Source of the DNA: an uncultured Clostridia bacterium
GTDB taxonomy: Bacteria; Bacillota; Clostridia; Lachnospirales; Lachnospiraceae
Assembly (NCBI GenBank): GCA_946403295.1
Contig: CAMIZL010000001.1
Location: forward strand, 124,001 to 188,000
Reading direction: 5' to 3'
Length of the DNA stretch: 64,000 nucleotides
How positions within the stretch are numbered: position 1 is the stretch's first letter; every line of letters starts with the position of its first letter. The notes beneath the pieces were generated by a model that was not told the DNA's origin, did not search any database, and worked only from the letters and a program-made list of their open reading frames with translations. The position numbers were made by a program, and so were the translations under genes. Of this stretch, positions 34,160 through 42,285 are shown piece by piece.

Positions 34160-35029
34160 ATGCCGATGCAAAGAAGTCGTTTGGATAAAAAGAAGATACT
34201 GCTTGCGGTCACGGCAATAGCGAGTATGATAGTACTTGCTGTTGTTGTGTCTAAAGTTATTTCTTATTCCTACGACATGTACAAGTCGGGGAAAAGGGTC
34301 GAAGAACTCAGGGAAAAAGTCGGGATAGCAAATCTTGTCCTCGACACGGATGCGGAAACCGGAAGACCCGTTGCCGTCCTCAGTAAAGAGCCGGAAGACG
34401 AGAAACCTGTTCCCACAGAGAAAAAGACCGTCAGTGATAAATACAAAGAGCTCTATGAGCTCAACAACGACCTTGCGGGCTGGATAAACATAGAGGGGAC
34501 GGCGGTAGATCTGCCCGTTATGCAGACGGTATTCGACGAGGAGTTTTATCTGCACAGAAATTTCGACAAGGAAGAAGACAGAGCGGGACTTCCTTTTATA
34601 GATTACAGGTGTGACACCAACGACAGGAGCACCAACATAATAATCTACGGACACAACATGAAGAACGGTGACATGTTTCACGATCTTCTTTTGTACGAAA
34701 GCAGGAAGTTCTTTGACGAACACCGCTATATAAGATTTGATACCGTCTACGAAGAAGCGATCTATGAGATCGTTGCGGTATTCAGATCGAAGGTCATGTA
34801 CATGACCGATGATTCGTTTAAATTTTATAATTTCATTGAGGCCGACGATGAAGACGATCTGACAGAATATCTTGAGCGGATCAAAAGCATGAGCCTCTAT
34901 GATATAGAGCCGTCGGAGGGGTTGACCGACGAGCTCGTCACATTATCGACATGTGAATATTCTGAGGAAGACGGAAGGTTTGTTGTGGTGGCTCGAAGAG
35001 TCGGTGAACAGACAGTCATAAGGAGATAA
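34160..35029 (+). CDS. Class B sortase
   Basis: A 289-residue membrane-anchored transpeptidase: N-terminal helix (ILLAVTAIASMIVLAVVVS) and a sortase fold with catalytic His in IIIYGHNM, Cys265 in TLSTCEY and Arg in VVVARRV. The order, extra N-terminal helices and TLSTC motif place it in class B, which in Clostridia such as C. difficile recognises (S/N)PxTG-type signals. The very next gene encodes a protein ending in SPKTG, spaced 4 bp, so enzyme and substrate are co-expressed. Start codon could also be the ATG at 34166; the ribosome site is weak. Confidence 0.92.
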   Translation: MPMQRSRLDKKKILLAVTAIASMIVLAVVVSKVISYSYDMYKSGKRVEELREKVGIANLVLDTDAETGRPVAVLSKEPEDEKPVPTEKKTVSDKYKELYELNNDLAGWINIEGTAVDLPVMQTVFDEEFYLHRNFDKEEDRAGLPFIDYRCDTNDRSTNIIIYGHNMKNGDMFHDLLLYESRKFFDEHRYIRFDTVYEEAIYEIVAVFRSKVMYMTDDSFKFYNFIEADDEDDLTEYLERIKSMSLYDIEPSEGLTDELVTLSTCEYSEEDGRFVVVARRVGEQTVIRR

Positions 35030-35033
35030 AGGG

Positions 35034-35966
35034 ATGAAAAATTTGAGAGCAGGGATTTTTAACGGATTCGGTTTAAAGGTAAGATGCCTCGCGTTATTGC
35101 CGGCACTTGCGTTATTCATTTCTGTCATACCCGCGATCGGAGCAAACGCGGGCACAAAGATCGCTTTCAACGAGGAAGAATATAATATTTATGTCGACGA
35201 ATATCCCGAGCTCGTTTCGGATAATATCTTCGCAAAATTCACAACTTCTGTATCGGATCCCGATACATACAAATTTACGTTCCGCAGCGACGACGTAATG
35301 GATGATTTCACAAAAGCACTCGATAAGAAAAACATAAAATATAAAGAAGATTATTATACGGCTTTCAACATCGGACTTTTCCAGGAAACGGAAGATGACG
35401 ACAAGGAAGTGTATAAGAGCGCGACCATTTATGTGCCGCTTCCCGATGATGCACAGGAATATCCCGATTATTGCACGTTCTATAAGGTGACGAGCGGTAC
35501 GGCAAGTGTTGTTCCCACGAGGATATATACGGACGGCGACGATATCAATTATGTCCAGATCATCATGAGCGGCAAGGCCGATTATACACCGATATACGGA
35601 TTCGTATTTGAGGATCCCGCAGACCTCGAGGAAGAGGAAGAAGAGGAAGAAGAGGAGGAGGAAGAAGAAGAGGACGACGAGGACGAGGAGATCGTGACAA
35701 AGACTCCCACCAAGGCGCCCACCAAAGCTCCGACAAAAGCTCCCACCAAGGCGCCCACAAAGTCGGGTTCTTCTTCGTCGTCATCGGGAAAGAGTTCTAC
35801 TCCCGCCAGAAAAGACAACAGCCCGAAGACGGGTGACGAAATGAATTTTGTTATGCTCGGTATAAGCGGTGCGGGTGCCGCAGGCGTTCTCGCAACGACC
35901 GCGGTCCTCTACGTAAAGGGCAGGAAGAAAAAGAAAGACGATGGTAAAGAGGAAAACAATGATTGA
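35034..35966 (+). CDS. Sortase-anchored surface protein with SPKTG signal
   Basis: A 310-residue secreted protein: signal peptide (about 1-40, ending ANA), a globular domain of about 160 residues with no known family, an acidic run of Glu and Asp (about residues 200-222), a TKAP-repeat wall-spanning linker, a Ser/Gly stretch, and the sorting signal NSPKTGD followed by a hydrophobic helix ([20 protein letters not shown]) and basic tail GRKKKK. It is presumably covalently attached to peptidoglycan by the sortase encoded upstream. The acidic run suggests cation or surface interaction (inference). Its 3' end overlaps folE by 8 bp. Confidence 0.88.
   Translation: MKNLRAGIFNGFGLKVRCLALLPALALFISVIPAIGANAGTKIAFNEEEYNIYVDEYPELVSDNIFAKFTTSVSDPDTYKFTFRSDDVMDDFTKALDKKNIKYKEDYYTAFNIGLFQETEDDDKEVYKSATIYVPLPDDAQEYPDYCTFYKVTSGTASVVPTRIYTDGDDINYVQIIMSGKADYTPIYGFVFEDPADLEEEEEEEEEEEEEEEDDEDEEIVTKTPTKAPTKAPTKAPTKAPTKSGSSSSSSGKSSTPARKDNSPKTGDEMNFVMLGISGAGAAGVLATTAVLYVKGRKKKKDDGKEENND
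35699..35764 (+). repeat. Coding TKAP tetrapeptide repeats
   Basis: Five consecutive 12-bp units encode Thr-Lys-(Ala/Thr)-Pro in frame, differing mainly at third codon positions, so selection holds the peptide rather than the DNA. They form the flexible wall-spanning linker of the sortase substrate. Confidence 0.85.
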
Positions 35967-36528
35967 CAAAGATAAGATCAAAAAGGCCGTAAATATGCTC
36001 CTTGAGGCTATCGGCGAAGACGTGTCGAGAGAGGGACTTAAAGATACCCCCGACAGAGTCGCCAGGATGTACGAGGAGATCTTCGCCGGATACGAAGACA
36101 ACGCGGCAGAAAGACTTTCGCGCAAGTTTGATGCGGAGGGTTCGGGAGCGGACAGCGGGATCGTAATAGAAAAAGACATATCTTTCTATTCGATGTGTGA
36201 ACATCACATGCTTCCTTTCTTCGGAAAAGTCCATATAGCCTACATCCCGAACAAAAAGATCGTGGGACTCAGTAAACTCGCAAGAACGGTAGAAGTGTTC
36301 GCAAGACGTCTTCAGGTTCAGGAGAGGTTTTCTTCAGAGATCGCCGATGCGGTTGAGAAAGAGCTTGACGCCAAGGGAGTTATGGTGATCGCGTGCGCGG
36401 AACATACCTGCATGACCATGCGCGGGGTCAAGAAACCGGGAACACAGACCGTGACCGTATGCTCACGCGGACTTTTTGAAACAGATGCTGATTTAAGGAG
36501 GCAGGTACTCGATCTTATTCGGACCTGA
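35959..36528 (+). CDS. folE: GTP cyclohydrolase I
   Basis: A 189-residue enzyme that opens GTP to dihydroneopterin triphosphate, the first step of folate synthesis. Seen: [15 protein letters not shown], zinc ligands in [10 protein letters not shown] and [12 protein letters not shown], and [20 protein letters not shown] of the active-site tunnel. ATG at 35959 follows AAAGAGG; the open frame extends upstream to 35941. It starts inside the end of the surface protein gene, so the folate operon may be read through from the sortase genes. Confidence 0.95.
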   Translation: MIDKDKIKKAVNMLLEAIGEDVSREGLKDTPDRVARMYEEIFAGYEDNAAERLSRKFDAEGSGADSGIVIEKDISFYSMCEHHMLPFFGKVHIAYIPNKKIVGLSKLARTVEVFARRLQVQERFSSEIADAVEKELDAKGVMVIACAEHTCMTMRGVKKPGTQTVTVCSRGLFETDADLRRQVLDLIRT

Positions 36529-36535
36529 AAAATGA

Positions 36536-37342
36536 GTGCAGATCAGAAACAAAAGATTTGATATTGAAAAACACACCTACATATGCGCGATACTCAATGT
36601 TACGCCGGATTCGTTCTCGGACGGCGGCGAAGCTTTCGGGATCGCGGATGCCGTCGACAAGGCCAAAAAGCTGATCGCGGGTGGCGCGGATCTTCTTGAC
36701 ATCGGCGGAGAATCCACAAGGCCCGGATTTACTGAGGTTCCGGTTTCGGAAGAGATTAAAAGAGTGGTTCCCGTGATCGAACAGATCAGGAAGTTTTCGG
36801 ACATCCCGATAAGCGTTGATACCAGAAAGTCCGAAGTCGCAAGGGCCGCCATAGAATTCGGGGCAGACATAATAAACGATGTCAGCGGCTTAAGGTTCGA
36901 CGACAGGATTGCGGATGTGATAGCAAAGAGCGGCGCGTATTGCTGCCTTATGCATGACGGCCGGTATTTCGAAAAGAAAGATGCATATATTGAAGGCGTC
37001 CTTGAGGACCTCGGCGAGATCGTACGTGACGCGGTGTCCGCAGGCATCGTCAGGGATAAGATAATAATCGATCCCGGTGTGGGATTCGGGAAGAACGCGC
37101 AGGAAAACCTTATCGTCATCAGGGAGCTTAAACGTTTTTGCGATACGGGTTATCCCGTACTTCTTGGTTGTTCGAGAAAATCAGTCATCGGAGCGGTGAC
37201 GGGTCTCGGAATAAATGAAAGACTTGAAGGAACACTTGCCACGACCGCGATGGCGGTTATGGCCGGTGTCGGATTTGTCAGAGTCCACGATGTTAAAGAA
37301 AACGTCAGGTTTGTCGGTATGATGGAAGCGTTGTGCAGATAA
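36536..37342 (+). CDS. folP: Dihydropteroate synthase
   Basis: A 268-residue TIM-barrel enzyme joining p-aminobenzoate to dihydropterin pyrophosphate; the sulfonamide target. Seen: LNVTPDSFSDGG, DIGGESTRPGF, ISVDTRKSEVARAA, INDVSGLRFD, DPGVGFGKN, GCSRKS and RVHDVKE, all in the expected order. The start is GTG, 7 bp after the folE stop, with no clear ribosome site, so it probably depends on coupling to folE. Nothing in the conserved loops suggests sulfonamide-resistance substitutions, but this cannot be decided by eye. Confidence 0.95.
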   Translation: MQIRNKRFDIEKHTYICAILNVTPDSFSDGGEAFGIADAVDKAKKLIAGGADLLDIGGESTRPGFTEVPVSEEIKRVVPVIEQIRKFSDIPISVDTRKSEVARAAIEFGADIINDVSGLRFDDRIADVIAKSGAYCCLMHDGRYFEKKDAYIEGVLEDLGEIVRDAVSAGIVRDKIIIDPGVGFGKNAQENLIVIRELKRFCDTGYPVLLGCSRKSVIGAVTGLGINERLEGTLATTAMAVMAGVGFVRVHDVKENVRFVGMMEALCR

Positions 37343-37362
37343 CATAAGCGTAAGGAGCGGAA

Positions 37363-38199
37363 ATGGACAGGATTCACATTGAAAAACTTGAAGTGTTCGC
37401 AAGACACGGAGTATGTCGTGAAGAGAATTCACTCGGTCAGAAATTCCTTATTTCCGCAGATCTGTTTAAGGATCTGCACGAGGCGGGAAAGACGGACGAG
37501 CTTACGGCCACGGTTCATTACGGCAAAGTGTGTGAGTTCATCACAAAGATAGCGAGTGAAAACACCTACAAACTCATCGAAAAACTGGCCGAAGAGATAG
37601 CAAACAAGGTCCTCATCAAATTCGATGTCGACAGGGTAAAGATAAGGGTCGACAAGCCCTGGGCGCCCATGCTGTTGCATGTTGACACGGTGTTTGTCGA
37701 AGTCGAGAGGGGATGGCATACAGCCTACATCGCCATCGGCTCAAACCTCGGCGAAAGGGAAAACATCATAGGCGATGCGATCTCTAAGATCGATTCGTTC
37801 CAGGAGATCAGGGTAAAGGCCGTTTCGGACATTATTGAAACGAAACCGTACGGTGTTACGGATCAGCCCGATTTCCTCAACGGTTGCATAGAGATAAAGA
37901 CGTTGCTGCGTCCCTCGGAACTGCTTGCGGAACTGCTGCTCATCGAAGCTTCGTTCGGCCGCGAGAGAAAAGTTCGCTGGGGCCCGAGAACACTCGATCT
38001 CGATATCCTGTTCTATGACGACCAATGCATTTTGTCAAAGGATCTTGTTGTGCCGCATCCCGACATGATGAACAGACTATTTGTCCTCGAGCCGCTCAAC
38101 CAGATCGCACCGTATTTTGTTCATCCCGTAACGGGAGAACCTGTATATGCGTTGCTTGAAAAACTCAAAAACAAGACTCCGGAGGGGGTCTCTAAATAA
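37363..38199 (+). CDS. folK: Bifunctional dihydroneopterin aldolase / HPPK
   Basis: A 278-residue fusion of two consecutive folate enzymes. Residues 1-about 118 are dihydroneopterin aldolase (FolB): LEVFARHGVCREENSLGQKF, TVHYGKV, LIEKLAEEIA. Residues about 122-278 are 6-hydroxymethyl-dihydropterin pyrophosphokinase (FolK): AYIAIGSNLGERENI, QPDFLNGCIEI, RWGPRTLDLDILFYDD, PHPDMMNRLFVLEPL. The fusion is common in Clostridia and completes the path folE-folP-folBK seen here. Ribosome site AAGGAGCGG lies 4 bp upstream. Confidence 0.95.
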   Translation: MDRIHIEKLEVFARHGVCREENSLGQKFLISADLFKDLHEAGKTDELTATVHYGKVCEFITKIASENTYKLIEKLAEEIANKVLIKFDVDRVKIRVDKPWAPMLLHVDTVFVEVERGWHTAYIAIGSNLGERENIIGDAISKIDSFQEIRVKAVSDIIETKPYGVTDQPDFLNGCIEIKTLLRPSELLAELLLIEASFGRERKVRWGPRTLDLDILFYDDQCILSKDLVVPHPDMMNRLFVLEPLNQIAPYFVHPVTGEPVYALLEKLKNKTPEGVSK

Positions 38200-38237
38200 A
38201 TACTACAAATAATCAAATATAAAGGAGATTTGTTATT

Positions 38238-38858
38238 ATGGTGATCAAGAGTGTAACGGATGCCGCTTTCAAAAAGTACGGCAAAGTTGTAAAGGGGATT
38301 GACTGCACTGACCTTCTCAAGGTTCTTTCGACAAAGCCCATGCCCACAGACAGTGTTATTTATGTAGCTTCCGATAAGGATCTTGAAGCTGCGAAAGGCG
38401 CAAAGGAATTTGAAAAGAATTTTTACGGCGGAGTTCCGATCGAAATCGGTTACTGCAACGGTAACAACAAGCTTCTCAATGCTGTTGAATACCACAGATG
38501 CAGCGAAGTAAACATCGCTCTTTACGATACTATCCTTCTTGTCGGTGATCAGCGTGATATCGAAGACGATTTCACATATGACACATCCAAGATCGAAGCA
38601 TTTAAGGTTCCCGCGGGAACGGCGGTTGAGATGTATGCGACAACTCTTCATTACGCTCCCTGCACAGGCGAAGGCGACGGCTTCAGAGTGATCGTTATCC
38701 TCGGCCGCGGCACAAATGCCGATCTTACCGAAAGACCCGAGGGCAGCCCCGAGGACAAGCTTCTCATGGCAGCAAACAAGTGGCTTATCGCTCACAAGGA
38801 CGGCGGACAGGACCCCAAGGCATTTATCGGCCTCAAGGGCGAGAATATTTCTATTTGA
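38238..38858 (+). CDS. DUF4867 family protein (cupin-like), sugar operon member
   Basis: A 206-residue cytoplasmic protein I place in the DUF4867 family. It shows cupin-like beta features: GVPIEIGYCNGNNKLLNAVEYH, FKVPAGTAVEMYATTLHYAPC, with conserved Glu and His that could bind a metal. It is followed by the sugar kinase gene after 85 bp. AAGGAG ribosome site. Codon choice is strongly biased, as in the two sugar genes downstream, hinting at high expression. A role as sugar-binding or epimerase-like enzyme is only inferred from context. Confidence 0.75.
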   Translation: MVIKSVTDAAFKKYGKVVKGIDCTDLLKVLSTKPMPTDSVIYVASDKDLEAAKGAKEFEKNFYGGVPIEIGYCNGNNKLLNAVEYHRCSEVNIALYDTILLVGDQRDIEDDFTYDTSKIEAFKVPAGTAVEMYATTLHYAPCTGEGDGFRVIVILGRGTNADLTERPEGSPEDKLLMAANKWLIAHKDGGQDPKAFIGLKGENISI

Positions 38859-38943
38859 GATCAGGAAGACGTGGGGATAAACGTTAAGTCTTCATGATGA
38901 TAAATTATTTGCGCCTCCGTGAAGGCGCGGAATGGAGTGTTTT

Positions 38944-40419
38944 ATGTTATATATCGGTGTCGATCTCGGAACGAGTGCCGTAAAGCTTCTCCTTATGGAA
39001 GGCAACGGCTCGATCAAGAAGATCGTATCTAAGGAGTATCCTCTTTTCTTCCCGAATCCCGGATGGTCCGAGCAGAAGCCCGAGGATTGGTGGACAGGAG
39101 TTACCGAGGGTATCAAAGAACTCACAAGTGAGTGTGACAAGTCTCAGGTTGCAGGCATCAGCTTCGGCGGACAGATGCACGGTCTTGTTATCCTTGATGA
39201 AAACGATAATGTTATCCGTCCCGCTATTCTTTGGAACGACGGACGTACACAGAAGGAGACCGATTATCTCAACAAGACGATCGGAACAGACAAGATCTCG
39301 GAGTATACGGCAAATATCGCGTTTGCCGGATTTACCGCTCCCAAGATCCTCTGGGTTCGCGACAATGAGCCCGACAACTTTAAGAAGATCAAGAAGATCA
39401 TGCTTCCGAAGGATTATATCGCTTATAAGCTTTCGGGTGTATTTTGCACGGATGTATCGGATGCTTCCGGTATGCTCCTTCTCGATGTAAAGAATCGTAA
39501 ATGGTCAAAGGAAATGCTTGATATCTGCTCTGTTAAGGAAGAGCAGCTTCCGAAGCTTTTCGAGAGTTACGAGACAGTCGGAACGATCCTTCCCGCAGTT
39601 GCGAAAGAACTCGGACTGCCCGAGACGGTAAAGATCGTGGCCGGTGCCGGTGACAATGCTGCGGCTGCAGTCGGAACAGGTACGGTAGGAGACGGAATGT
39701 GCAACATTTCACTCGGAACATCGGGTACCGTATTTATTTCCAGCAAGAAGTTCGGAGAGAACGACAATAATGCCATCCACAACTTCGATCATGCGGACGG
39801 ATCATACCATCTTATGGGATGTATGCTTTCGGCAGCATCATGCAACAAGTGGTTCATGGATGAGATCCTTAAGACAAAGGATTATGCCGGCGAGCAGAAG
39901 GATATCACCGAAGACAAGCTCGGTAACAACAGAGTCTTCTTCCTTCCTTACCTTATGGGAGAGCGTTCACCTCATAACAATCCCGATGCACGCGGTGCTT
40001 TCATCGGAATGTCCATGGACACCAGCAGGGAAGATATGACTCTTGCGGTTCTTGAGGGTGTAGCTTTCGGCCTCAGAGATTCTGTTGAAGTCGCAAGAAA
40101 ACTCGGTATCAAACTTGAGCGCACAAAGATCTGCGGCGGCGGTGCAAAATCACCTCTTTGGAGAAAGATCATTGCCAATGTCATGAATCTTAAGGTTGAT
40201 ATCATCGAGTCCGAGGAAGGTCCCGCTCTCGGCGGTGCAATGCTTGCTGCTGTTGCCTGCGGTGAATATGCGAGCGTTACCGAAGCGGCTGAGAAGATCG
40301 TTAAGGTCATCGATACCGTAGAGCCCGATCCCGCTATCGCGGCACGTTATGAAAAGCAGTATAAGAAGTTTATAGAGATCTATCCCGCGCTCAAGGATAT
40401 TTATACTCTCATCAAATAA
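38944..40419 (+). CDS. xylB: Xylulokinase-family sugar kinase
   Basis: A 491-residue FGGY kinase. Seen: IGVDLGTSAVKLLLM phosphate loop, SFGGQMHGLVILDEN and ILWNDGRTQKE of the xylulokinase branch, GAGDNAAAAVGTGTV with the catalytic Asp, LGTSGTVF, and KICGGGAKSPLWRKI in the ATP domain. Start at 38944 gives the family's usual N-terminus and has GGAG 6 bp before. D-xylulose is the expected substrate from family resemblance, yet no xylA is adjacent; the neighbour is a FucI/AraA-like isomerase, so another ketose is possible. A short hairpin GCGCCT/AGGCGC lies at 38911-38928. Confidence 0.9.
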   Translation: MLYIGVDLGTSAVKLLLMEGNGSIKKIVSKEYPLFFPNPGWSEQKPEDWWTGVTEGIKELTSECDKSQVAGISFGGQMHGLVILDENDNVIRPAILWNDGRTQKETDYLNKTIGTDKISEYTANIAFAGFTAPKILWVRDNEPDNFKKIKKIMLPKDYIAYKLSGVFCTDVSDASGMLLLDVKNRKWSKEMLDICSVKEEQLPKLFESYETVGTILPAVAKELGLPETVKIVAGAGDNAAAAVGTGTVGDGMCNISLGTSGTVFISSKKFGENDNNAIHNFDHADGSYHLMGCMLSAASCNKWFMDEILKTKDYAGEQKDITEDKLGNNRVFFLPYLMGERSPHNNPDARGAFIGMSMDTSREDMTLAVLEGVAFGLRDSVEVARKLGIKLERTKICGGGAKSPLWRKIIANVMNLKVDIIESEEGPALGGAMLAAVACGEYASVTEAAEKIVKVIDTVEPDPAIAARYEKQYKKFIEIYPALKDIYTLIK

Positions 40420-40513
40420 AAAATTCTTCAGGGATGAATGAATTTTATTGTATATTCCATAGTCGTATGGTACTTTAGTATTACATCAAAATTTTCACAT
40501 AAGGAGAAGAACA

Positions 40514-41998
40514 ATGATAAATTTACCTCAGGTTAAAATTGGTATTGTAGCAGTAAGCCGTGATTGTTTCCCCGAGAGTCTTTCCGTGAACAGAAGAAAA
40601 GCTCTCATTAAAGCTTACACAGACAAATATGGCGCAGCTGATATTTATGAGTGCCCTATTTGTATCGTAGAGAGCGAGATCCATATGGTTCAGGCTCTTG
40701 AAGACATCAAGAAGGCAGGCTGTAATGCACTTTGCGTTTACCTTGGAAACTTCGGACCCGAGATTTCCGAGACACTTCTCGCAAAGCATTTTGACGGACC
40801 TTCGATCTTTGTTGCGGCTGCAGAAGAGAGCCAGGCAGACCTTATGGACGGCCGCGGCGATGCATATTGCGGTATGCTCAATGCAAGCTACAACTTAAAG
40901 CTCAGAAACATCAAGGCTTATATCCCCGAGTATCCCGTAGGAACAGCAGAAGAGTGCGCAGACATGATCAACGAATTCGTTCCGATCGCTCGCGCTATCA
41001 TCGGCCTTAAGGACCTCAAGATCATTTCTTTCGGTCCCAGACCTCTTAACTTCCTTGCATGTAATGCTCCCATCAAGCAGCTCTACAACCTCGGCGTAGA
41101 GATCGAGGAAAACTCCGAGCTTGATCTTTTCGAAGCATTCAACAAGCATGCAGGTGACGCAAGGATCCCCGCTAAGGTTAAAGAGATGGAAGAAGAGCTC
41201 GGTGCCGGCAACAAGAAGCCCGAAGTTCTCGCTAAGCTTGCTCAGTACGAGCTTACACTTCTTGACTGGGTTGAGGCTCACAAGGGTTACAGAAAGTACG
41301 TTGCCATCGCAGGCAAGTGCTGGCCCGCATTCCAGACACAGTTCGGTTTCGTTCCCTGCTACGTTAACAGCCGTCTTACAGGTATGGGTATTCCCGTTTC
41401 ATGTGAGGTTGATATCTACGGATGTCTTTCCGAGTTCATCGGTACCTGCGTGAGCGAAGATGTTGTTACACTTCTTGATATCAACAACTCCGTACCCGGT
41501 GATATGTACAAGGAAGCTATCGAAGGCAAGTTCCCTTATACACACAAGGATACATTCATGGGATTCCATTGCGGAAATACATGCTCGAAGAAGATGGCGT
41601 TCTGCGAGATGAGATACCAGAAGATCATGGCAAGAGCACTTCCTATCGAGGTTACAAACGGAACTCTCGAAGGCGATATCGCTCCCGGCAAGATCACATT
41701 CTTCCGTCTTCAGTCTACAGCTGATGCACTCCTTCGTGCTTACATCGCACAGGGCGAGGTTCTTGATGTACGTACAAAGTCATTCGGTGCCATCGGTGTA
41801 TTTGCTATCCCTGAGATGGGCAGATTCTATCGTCATGTACTTATCGAGAAGAATTACCCTCATCACGGTGCTGTTTGCTTCGGCCATTTCGGAAAGGCTC
41901 TTTACGAAGTATTTAAGTACATCGGAGTTCCGATCGAAGACCTTAACTACAACCAGCCCGCATCACTTCCTTACCCTACAGAGAACCCTTTTAAATAA
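40514..41998 (+). CDS. L-fucose/L-arabinose isomerase family protein
   Basis: A 494-residue cytoplasmic protein of the FucI/AraA-like family. It starts VKIGIVAVSRDCFPESLSVNRR, has a Rossmann-type first domain (ALCVYLGNFGPEIS), a central part with CEVDIYGCLSEFIG and FMGFHCGNTCSKK, and ends with the HHGAVCFGHFGKALYEVFKYIG stretch. Family members bind Mn between two acidic residues and isomerise aldoses to ketoses. It lies 94 bp after the sugar kinase with an AAGGAG site, and shows strongly biased codons. Which sugar is used cannot be read; an unusual pentose or a replacement for XylA are both possible. Confidence 0.82.
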   Translation: MINLPQVKIGIVAVSRDCFPESLSVNRRKALIKAYTDKYGAADIYECPICIVESEIHMVQALEDIKKAGCNALCVYLGNFGPEISETLLAKHFDGPSIFVAAAEESQADLMDGRGDAYCGMLNASYNLKLRNIKAYIPEYPVGTAEECADMINEFVPIARAIIGLKDLKIISFGPRPLNFLACNAPIKQLYNLGVEIEENSELDLFEAFNKHAGDARIPAKVKEMEEELGAGNKKPEVLAKLAQYELTLLDWVEAHKGYRKYVAIAGKCWPAFQTQFGFVPCYVNSRLTGMGIPVSCEVDIYGCLSEFIGTCVSEDVVTLLDINNSVPGDMYKEAIEGKFPYTHKDTFMGFHCGNTCSKKMAFCEMRYQKIMARALPIEVTNGTLEGDIAPGKITFFRLQSTADALLRAYIAQGEVLDVRTKSFGAIGVFAIPEMGRFYRHVLIEKNYPHHGAVCFGHFGKALYEVFKYIGVPIEDLNYNQPASLPYPTENPFK

Positions 41999-42102
41999 AG
42001 AAAATCTGTAGTCCTCAAAGTTTGCTATTTTTTGAGTTATATTTTTCAACAAACTTTTGAAAATCGCAAGTTAAATGATATTATTTTTTAACATGTAAGC
42101 AT

Positions 42103-42140
42103 AATAAACCGTTGTATTACTTGTAATACAACGGTTTATT
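42103..42140. terminator. Perfect 17-bp hairpin, probable bidirectional terminator
   Basis: AATAAACCGTTGTATTA (42103-42119), loop CTTG, TAATACAACGGTTTATT (42124-42140). The stem is perfect but ends in A/T pairs, and no separate T tract follows, so termination would rely on the stem's own TTTATT side. It stands between two operons in the same direction. Confidence 0.6.
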
Positions 42141-42234
42141 CGCATTAAACGATTTTTCTGTAGCAATATTTGAGAAGTCCGAAAGCACTCTTTGATTATA
42201 TAATTTTTAGTGTGCATTTTTATGCGGTTAGCAT

Positions 42235-42240
42235 TATAAT
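42235..42240 (+). promoter_or_regulatory. Candidate -10 box (TATAAT)
   Basis: TATAAT lies 46 bp before the GTG of the large binding-protein gene. The best -35-like hexamer (TGTGCA, 42211-42216, 18-bp spacing) is weak. Confidence 0.4.
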
Positions 42241-42285
42241 ATAGGGTGCATAGATACGGAGAAATACATATCAGGAGGCTTTAAA

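Larger units (their letters stand above)
42001..42285. other. Gene-free AT-rich stretch between isomerase and binding-protein genes
   Basis: This 284-bp AT-rich stretch holds a 17-bp perfect hairpin (42103-42140), two TATAAT hexamers (42199-42204 and 42235-42240) without good -35 partners, and an AGGAGG ribosome site at 42272. I see no open reading frame and no riboswitch fold in it. Confidence 0.6.

Noticed and set aside
35563..35818. Serine-rich or tryptophan-rich small proteins on the minus strand
   Set aside because: They are reverse readings of the Glu run and TKAP repeats of the surface protein.
38911..38928. Terminator between DUF4867 and the sugar kinase
   Set aside because: The GCGCCT/AGGCGC hairpin is short, has no T tract and lies only 15 bp before the start codon; more likely a local mRNA feature.
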